Source: Kiritimatiellia bacterium
GTDB lineage: Bacteria; Verrucomicrobiota; Kiritimatiellia; SLAD01
DNA: 18,453 bases
Assembly: GCA_007134175.1 (NCBI GenBank)
Contig: SLLF01000075.1
Span: 1-18,453 of the forward strand
Reading direction: 5' to 3'
Of this stretch, positions 14,118-18,453 are shown in pieces. Every line of letters begins with the position of its first letter. The first letter of the stretch is position 1. Both the position numbers and the translations under genes were made by a program. The notes under the pieces are model-generated. The model was not told the DNA's origin and ran no database searches. It saw only the letters and a list, made by a program, of their open reading frames with translations.

Positions 14118-15437
14118 GTGAACAAGAAGAAATTTGCGATAGCCGGACTCGGGGTGCGGGGGATCCATCAGTTTGTGCTGCCGTTGCTTGGGCGGGGTCT
14201 TCCCGATGACCCCGTGTTTACAGACCGGGCGGAGTTGGTCGGCATTCTCGATCCCGATCGCGACCGCGTGGCGGCGTTTCTCGGCCATATGGGCGTAGAC
14301 ATCCCCTGGTATCCGGAACGCGCCACGAAGCGGATGTTGGCGGAAACCGGGGCGGATACGTTGATTGTCACCGGCACTGACGCCTCCCACTGCCGCCATA
14401 TCCTGCGCGGCCTTGAGCAAGGGTGCGACGTGATTGTCGAGAAACCGATGGTCATCAGTGCGCGCGAGGTGCGGCGGGTACAGGCGGCGGAGCTGCGCAG
14501 CGGACGCCAGGTGCGGGTCGCGCACAACCTGCGTTACACCCCCACCCATCGCAAGCTCAAGCGCATGATCATGGAGGGTTTGCTGGGACGAATCGTAAAT
14601 ATCGAATTCACCTACAACCTGGATACGTGGCACGGTTCTTCCTACTTCTACCGCTGGAACCGCTCCCGCGCGCATTCGGGCGGACTATCCATCCATAAAT
14701 CATGCCATCACTTCGACCTGATCAACTGGCTATTGGACGATATTCCCGAGACGCTGTTCGCCACGGGCGGCCGAGCCTACTACGGACCGGAAGGGGCTTT
14801 GCGACCGCGCAACGCTCAAGGGAAACCGCTGGATCCAGTTGAGGAACGGCGACAGTGCCCCGTATTCCAGACACACTACGCGGATAAGAACGATCCGGCC
14901 GCCGCTGCACCGGCTACCGGGTGGGACAAATTCAAGCTGCCGTACGATGTTATATATCCTCCGGAGCAACGCCGCTATATTTATGACGACGCCATCGATG
15001 TTGAGGACCATTACGCTGTGACGGTGGCGTATCGTTCAGGAACATGCCTGACCTATTCCTGTAACTTCTGCACGCCTTGGGAAGGTTATATCCTGGGGAT
15101 CAACGGCACGAAAGGCCGCGTGGAAATCAAGCATCACTCGGATCCGGACCCCACGGGCAAAAGCCAACCGAAACCAACAGCCGGGCGGATTGTTTTCTAC
15201 CCCCTGTTTGGGGGGCAGCAGGTTTTCGAAATCCCTCCAGTGGCCGGCGGACACGGGGGGGCCGATGGGATGGCCAAAGAGGATTTGCTGGGGACACCGT
15301 CAGCCGAGTCCCGGGAGTTGCAGCTTGTCGCCGGCAGCGAAGCGGGCGGGCACGCCATCGCGATGGGGGAAGCCGTGGTGCGCTCAATAAAGAACAAGCG
15401 CCAGGTGGCCATCGGCAAATTGTTGCCCCAAGGCTAG
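14118..15437 (+). CDS. Gfo/Idh/MocA-family NAD(P)-dependent oxidoreductase
   Basis: A 439-aa sugar dehydrogenase-like protein. The N-terminal Rossmann domain opens with F-A-I-A-G-L-G-V-R-G (6-15), a G-x-G-x-x-G-type dinucleotide loop. It carries the family motif V-I-V-E-K-P-M (105-111), whose Lys is the usual catalytic or cofactor-contacting residue. The C-terminal domain holds S-I-H-K-S-C-H-H-F-D-L-I-N-W-L-L (191-206), with the His and Asp positions expected for substrate binding. It is longer than typical members (about 340-380), with an insert at about 215-290. The start is GTG at 14118, backed by AAAGGAAG upstream, 13 bases after the short NagA gene. Its place behind nagB and nagA suggests a substrate related to amino sugars, but the family is too broad to name it. 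Confidence 0.9.
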   Translation: MNKKKFAIAGLGVRGIHQFVLPLLGRGLPDDPVFTDRAELVGILDPDRDRVAAFLGHMGVDIPWYPERATKRMLAETGADTLIVTGTDASHCRHILRGLEQGCDVIVEKPMVISAREVRRVQAAELRSGRQVRVAHNLRYTPTHRKLKRMIMEGLLGRIVNIEFTYNLDTWHGSSYFYRWNRSRAHSGGLSIHKSCHHFDLINWLLDDIPETLFATGGRAYYGPEGALRPRNAQGKPLDPVEERRQCPVFQTHYADKNDPAAAAPATGWDKFKLPYDVIYPPEQRRYIYDDAIDVEDHYAVTVAYRSGTCLTYSCNFCTPWEGYILGINGTKGRVEIKHHSDPDPTGKSQPKPTAGRIVFYPLFGGQQVFEIPPVAGGHGGADGMAKEDLLGTPSAESRELQLVAGSEAGGHAIAMGEAVVRSIKNKRQVAIGKLLPQG

Positions 15438-15492
15438 CGCACATAGCAACTTATCGATTACTCATCATTTCCGAGCAGAAGGCTAAACAAAC

Positions 15493-15506
15493 GGCACTAG
15501 CGTGCC
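15493..15506. other. Small perfect hairpin upstream of the PHP gene
   Basis: GGCAC (15493-15497) and GTGCC (15502-15506) pair across a 4-base loop. The hairpin sits in the 98-base gap between the oxidoreductase and the PHP gene, 30 bases before the latter's start. It lacks a T-run, so it is not a normal intrinsic terminator. It could mark a processing site or be incidental. Confidence 0.3.
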
Positions 15507-15535
15507 TGCATCTAAACCCCTTGGAGGAGATCGCG

Positions 15536-16318
15536 ATGCAGGCAAATATGGACAGAACGTCAAAAGCCGATCTGCACATACACAGTAAATACTCAAATCG
15601 CCCCAGTGAATGGTTTCTGCGCAAGATCGGGGCGCCTGAAAGTTTTGTAGAACCCAAGGCTCTGTACGAAAACTGTCGTCGGCGCGGCATGGATTTCGTG
15701 ACCATTTCCGATCACAACACGATCAACGGTGCCTTGGAAATCGCCGATCAGCCCAACACATTCATTTCCTGCGAAGTAACGACGTACTTTCCCGAGGACG
15801 GATGCAAGATCCACTTCCTTGTTTACGGCATCACGGAGCATTGGTTCCACGAAATCGACGCCCTGCGTCCCAATATCTATGAGTTGCGCGAATATGTTCT
15901 CGACAACCGTATTATTCATTCCGTCGCCCACCCGCTCTTTCGTATCAACGACCGACTTACCATTGATCATTTCGAAAAACTATTGCTTCTCTTCAATCGC
16001 TTCGAGGGCATCAACGGATCCCGTTGCCATCGCGCCTGCGCTTTAGCCAATGCGGTGATGGAGCAACTGACGCCGGAAATGATTACGGCCATGGCCGACC
16101 GGCACGGCATTGAATGGCATGGCGACACCCCGTGGAAGAAGACGTTTACGGCCGGGAGCGATGATCATAGCGGTCTATATGCCGCCAACGCCTTTACCGT
16201 CACCCCCCACGCCCTATCCGGTGAAGAATTTCAAGCCGGTGGGCGTAGTTTCCATTCCGGAATATCCGGACCAGAGATTGGCGTTCCCCCCGTTCCTCGA
16301 CATCCTGGAATACATTGA
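15536..16318 (+). CDS. PHP-domain metal-dependent phosphoesterase, N-terminal part of a disrupted PHP-glycosyltransferase fusion
   Basis: PHP domains are metal-dependent phosphoesterases related to histidinol phosphatase and the DNA polymerase exonuclease domain. The 260-aa product has the metal-binding motifs in order: A-D-L-H-I-H-S (11-17), I-S-D-H-N-T (57-62), the S-C-E-V segment with Glu80, A-H-P (131-133), and A-G-S-D-D-H-S-G (206-213). The region R-P-S-E-W-F-L-R-K-I-G-A-P-E-S-F-V-E-P matches, from memory, long fusion proteins with a C-terminal glycosyltransferase. After about residue 224 (TVTPHA) the sequence loses family character, runs through bases that belong to the glycosyltransferase frame, and stops. 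The ATG at 15536 has a very strong ribosome site (GGAGGAG, 6 bases upstream). The PHP catalytic set is complete, so this part may still fold and act. Confidence 0.85.
   Translation: MQANMDRTSKADLHIHSKYSNRPSEWFLRKIGAPESFVEPKALYENCRRRGMDFVTISDHNTINGALEIADQPNTFISCEVTTYFPEDGCKIHFLVYGITEHWFHEIDALRPNIYELREYVLDNRIIHSVAHPLFRINDRLTIDHFEKLLLLFNRFEGINGSRCHRACALANAVMEQLTPEMITAMADRHGIEWHGDTPWKKTFTAGSDDHSGLYAANAFTVTPHALSGEEFQAGGRSFHSGISGPEIGVPPVPRHPGIH
16200..16225 (+). other. Predicted breakpoint and frame change in the PHP-glycosyltransferase gene
   Basis: PHP-like protein sequence ends at about 16213. Glycosyltransferase-like sequence starts in a different frame at about 16221 (V-K-N-F-K-P-V-G). A run of six C at 16203-16208 lies at the junction. 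Dropping one C would restore a single frame (reading V-T-P-T-P-Y-P-V-K-N-F). The glycosyltransferase would still lack its first part, so a deletion is also needed to explain the structure. Confidence 0.55.
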
Positions 16319-17198
16319 GCGGGAGGAATTCGATGAGGTTATCATCTCCACGCCGGGGCCCCTAGGCTTGGCGGCCCTGGCGGCCAGCCGGCTCTTCGGG
16401 TTGGACGTGAAAGGGATCTATCACACGGATTTCCCCAGATACATCCAGCATTTCACGGACGACGAAGCATTGGGCGAAATGACGGCCGGCTATATGTCCT
16501 GGTTCTACGGCAACATGCAGACAGTCTTTGTGTCCAGCGCGGCATACCGGACCCAGTTGATGGACTGGGGGATTCCTCGCGAACGACTTGTGGATTTGCC
16601 GCACGGCGTTTCCCTTGAACGGTTCAGCCCGGATTATCGTGATCTCGATTTCTGGTCCCGGTTCAATGTGAACGGGGGGTTCAAATTCCTCTATGTCGGC
16701 CGCGTCTCCCGTGAAAAGAATCTGGAAGCCCTGTTCAAGGCGTTTCTGGAACTGGAGGACCAGGAACCCGGTGCCACGCTGATTGTGGTGGGAGATGGCC
16801 CCCACTTCGAGGAGCTCAGCAAAGGATACCCGCAGGCCAATATCGTGTTTACCGGCTGCCTGCGCGATGAAGCCCTGTCCCGCGCCTATGCCGGTGCCGA
16901 TGCCTTTGTCTTTCCTAGCCTCACCGATACGTTTGGCAATGTTGTCCTGGAAGCGCAGGCCAGTGGCCTTCCCGCGATCGTGGCCAATGAAGGCGGCCCA
17001 CGCGAAATCATCCTGGACGGTGAAACCGGCTGGGTGGTCGACCCGCGTGAGTCCGGTGCCTGGACCGCGGCCATGCGCCGTGTCATGCGCGACGCAAGTG
17101 CACGACAACGCATGGCGGAACGCGCCCGTGAACATGCCCGCACCCACGACTGGGGACATGCCCTGAACTGCTTCCTGCAACGGGGTCAGCGGGCGTAA
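16221..17198 (+). CDS. Glycosyltransferase family 4-like domain, 5'-truncated and out of frame with the PHP gene
   Basis: The frame from 16221 (a GTG, not necessarily a start) gives 325 aa of GT4-type glycosyltransferase, a GT-B fold enzyme that transfers sugar from a nucleotide donor. Visible motifs are P-E-Y-P-D-Q-R-L-A-F-P-P-F-L-D, I-I-S-T-P-G-P-L-G-L, G-I-Y-H-T-D-F-P-R-Y, L-Y-V-G-R-V-S-R-E-K-N-L and the donor-site motif T-D-T-F-G-N-V-V-L-E-A-Q-A-S-G-L-P, where the first Glu of the usual E-x7-E pair is Asp. The C-terminal half is complete. The usual opening of about 70-80 residues, with the N-G-V acceptor loop, is absent; upstream codons in this frame (16110-16220) are low-complexity antisense-like sequence. 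No ribosome site precedes 16221. It is probably non-functional alone. Membrane lipid or envelope glycosylation would be the normal role. Confidence 0.75.
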   Translation: MKNFKPVGVVSIPEYPDQRLAFPPFLDILEYIEREEFDEVIISTPGPLGLAALAASRLFGLDVKGIYHTDFPRYIQHFTDDEALGEMTAGYMSWFYGNMQTVFVSSAAYRTQLMDWGIPRERLVDLPHGVSLERFSPDYRDLDFWSRFNVNGGFKFLYVGRVSREKNLEALFKAFLELEDQEPGATLIVVGDGPHFEELSKGYPQANIVFTGCLRDEALSRAYAGADAFVFPSLTDTFGNVVLEAQASGLPAIVANEGGPREIILDGETGWVVDPRESGAWTAAMRRVMRDASARQRMAERAREHARTHDWGHALNCFLQRGQRA

Positions 17199-17225
17199 GC
17201 ATGGTGTCCCCCGACTTCCGGACGG

Positions 17226-18453
17226 ATGATCCGTAGCATGCAATGGCGAATTGTCGACGGGATCGGGCCGTTTTTTCGCAACGTAAGCGGCCGCCGCATC
17301 AATTGGTCCAAGATCCCGTTCGCCGCCCTTGAACAAGACGGCATACTCTCCCGCGAAACGATGCGTGTGTGCAGCACTGACTTTAAACAATTCGTCACGA
17401 AAGCCGCCGCGCTGGGTTTCAACAGTATCACCCTGGATGATCTGGCCCATCTCGTGCCGGTTCCGGCATACGATGCCGTGCTGGCCGACAAGATAGAGAC
17501 CTATCGAACGTGGTACCGCGCCCTGATCGGTGAGGCCGAACGGGCCGGTCTCGTGGTGTTCATTACCACGGACGTCATGTTCTACAACGCAACGTTGCGC
17601 GACCAACTGAAAGGCAACCTCGACCGGGTCGCGAATTTTTTAGCTAGGGCGCTGGACAATCTGTTGCGCGACTTCCCCACGCTGGCCGGCATCATTACCC
17701 GGGTGGGCGAGGCCGACGGCATGGATGTCGAAGGCGACTTCCACAGCGAATTGGCGCTGCGCACGCCCCGCCATGTACGTCAGTTACTAAAGACCTTGCT
17801 GCCGGTCTGCGAACAGCATGAGCGGACATTGATATTCCGCACCTGGAGCGTTGGGGCCTTCGCCATCGGCGATTTGATGTGGAACCGGACCACCTGCGCC
17901 CGCGCATTTGAGGGCATCGACAGCCCGGCCCTGATTGTTTCGCACAAGTGCGGGGAATCCGATTTCTTTCGCTATCTGCCGCTCAACAAGCAGTTTTTCC
18001 GGGGACGCTATAAGAAGTTAATAGAGCTGCAGGCGCGCCGGGAATACGAGGGGTTCGGCGAATACCCCTCGTTCATCGGCTGGGATTATGAAAACTACGC
18101 TCGCCTACTGCGCGGCCGCCCGGATATCGCCGGGTTCAGCGTGTGGTGCCAGACGGGCGGCTGGACATGGTTCCGGCGCCGCACCTTCCTGGAGCCGGGC
18201 AGTCTTTGGAACGAGATCAATACCGTGGTAACGTTCGATCTGTTCGCGCGCGGATGGACCGTGGAGCAGTCAGTGGGGGCCTATGTTCGGCGAGAGTGGC
18301 CCCGCATCCCCGTCGACCGGGTGCTGGTCTTTTTACGGCTTTCGGATGAAGTCATCAAGGAACTGCTTTATATCGACCAGTTTTCGCAGCGCAAGCTGTT
18401 CTTCCGCCGCGTCCGCGTCCCCCCGCTTTTGTGGGTGTTCTGGGATCATATTA
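17226..18453 (+). CDS. Large hypothetical protein, glycoside-hydrolase-like (3' end beyond window)
   Basis: An open frame of 409 codons runs from 17226 to the window edge with no stop. It begins M-I-R-S-M-Q-W-R-I-V-D-G-I-G-P-F-F-R and reads as natural protein throughout. Segments such as I-T-R-V-G-E-A-D-G-M-D-V-E-G-D-F-H-S-E-L, T-L-I-F-R-T-W-S-V-G-A-F, S-H-K-C-G-E-S-D-F-F-R-Y and Y-P-S-F-I-G-W-D-Y-E-N-Y look like the strand-plus-acidic-loop ends of a TIM barrel, as in glycoside hydrolases such as GH67 or GH20 relatives. I cannot assign a family, and the catalytic residues are not certain. It has no signal peptide. The start may be the ATG at 17226 or 17238, neither with a strong ribosome site. 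It lies 27 bases past the glycosyltransferase stop, in the same frame, so co-transcription is likely. Confidence 0.75.
   Translation, partial: MIRSMQWRIVDGIGPFFRNVSGRRINWSKIPFAALEQDGILSRETMRVCSTDFKQFVTKAAALGFNSITLDDLAHLVPVPAYDAVLADKIETYRTWYRALIGEAERAGLVVFITTDVMFYNATLRDQLKGNLDRVANFLARALDNLLRDFPTLAGIITRVGEADGMDVEGDFHSELALRTPRHVRQLLKTLLPVCEQHERTLIFRTWSVGAFAIGDLMWNRTTCARAFEGIDSPALIVSHKCGESDFFRYLPLNKQFFRGRYKKLIELQARREYEGFGEYPSFIGWDYENYARLLRGRPDIAGFSVWCQTGGWTWFRRRTFLEPGSLWNEINTVVTFDLFARGWTVEQSVGAYVRREWPRIPVDRVLVFLRLSDEVIKELLYIDQFSQRKLFFRRVRVPPLLWVFWDHI

Noticed and set aside
14085..14675. Minus-strand frame of 196 codons
   Set aside because: Antisense to the Gfo/Idh/MocA gene, whose cofactor and substrate motifs are clear.
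14118..15437. GH109-type N-acetylgalactosaminidase
   Set aside because: Length fits, but the expected GH109 glycine-tyrosine-proline region is not seen; the I-H-K-S-C-H-H-F-D segment is ordinary for Gfo/Idh/MocA dehydrogenases.
15077..15535. Upstream in-frame extension of the PHP gene
   Set aside because: This stretch overlaps the oxidoreductase in another frame and has no family character; the strong ribosome site at 15523-15529 fixes the start at 15536.
16362..17606. Long minus-strand frame of 414 codons
   Set aside because: Antisense to the glycosyltransferase and the start of the last gene, both with clear protein motifs; the minus-strand product is His-, Gly- and Arg-rich without recognisable domains.
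1..18453. CRISPR array, tRNA, rRNA, integrase or transposase
   Set aside because: No regularly spaced repeats, cloverleaf-like segments or recombinase motifs were found on either strand by eye.

Overview
The window is a gene-dense, GC-rich bacterial chromosome segment. The mix of genes suggests a heterotrophic bacterium of the Planctomycetota-Verrucomicrobiota-Kiritimatiellota-Lentisphaerota type. The pointers are a PhyH dioxygenase beside a URO-D-like protein, a BNR_4 propeller, Gfo/Idh/MocA, several AraC/LacI regulators and a PHP-glycosyltransferase. The taxon is inferred from gene content only; no rRNA or other phylogenetic marker is present.

Layout. (1) Positions 1-4241, minus strand: a tight operon read right to left, pyrK - pyrD - a membrane-anchored unknown (524 aa) - pgpA - nikR (nikR runs off the left edge). 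It combines pyrimidine synthesis, phosphatidylglycerol synthesis and a nickel-responsive repressor. (2) Positions 4242-4999: about 760 bases with no convincing gene but two separate inverted repeats, one with perfect 17-base arms about 580 bases apart. (3) Positions 5000-10058: two adjacent AraC-family regulators on the minus strand, the second divergent from a three-gene plus-strand unit: PhyH-type dioxygenase, URO-D superfamily protein and cytoplasmic BNR_4-like beta-propeller. This looks like a regulated catabolic unit of unknown substrate. (4) Positions 10055-15437: an amino-sugar block. A LacI-type regulator followed by a full-length NagA-like deacetylase points left; nagB, a short barrel-only NagA-like protein and a Gfo/Idh/MocA oxidoreductase point right. 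The two arms start about 50 bases apart. Each NagA homologue overlaps the gene before it, so translational coupling is likely in both. (5) Positions 15536-18453: a PHP-domain gene running out of frame into a glycosyltransferase that lacks its N-terminus. This appears to be a PHP-glycosyltransferase fusion with an internal deletion plus a frame change. It is followed by a large protein open to the right edge.

How the genes may work together. NagB and the NagA homologues would deacetylate and deaminate N-acetylamino-sugar phosphates into glycolysis under LacI control, with the oxidoreductase handling a related sugar. The PhyH/URO-D/propeller unit, under AraC control, may process a modified sugar or glycan fragment. 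The most notable observations are the unusual PhyH/URO-D/propeller unit, the paired atypical NagA enzymes, and the broken PHP-glycosyltransferase. No CRISPR array, tRNA, rRNA, transposase or integrase gene was seen.
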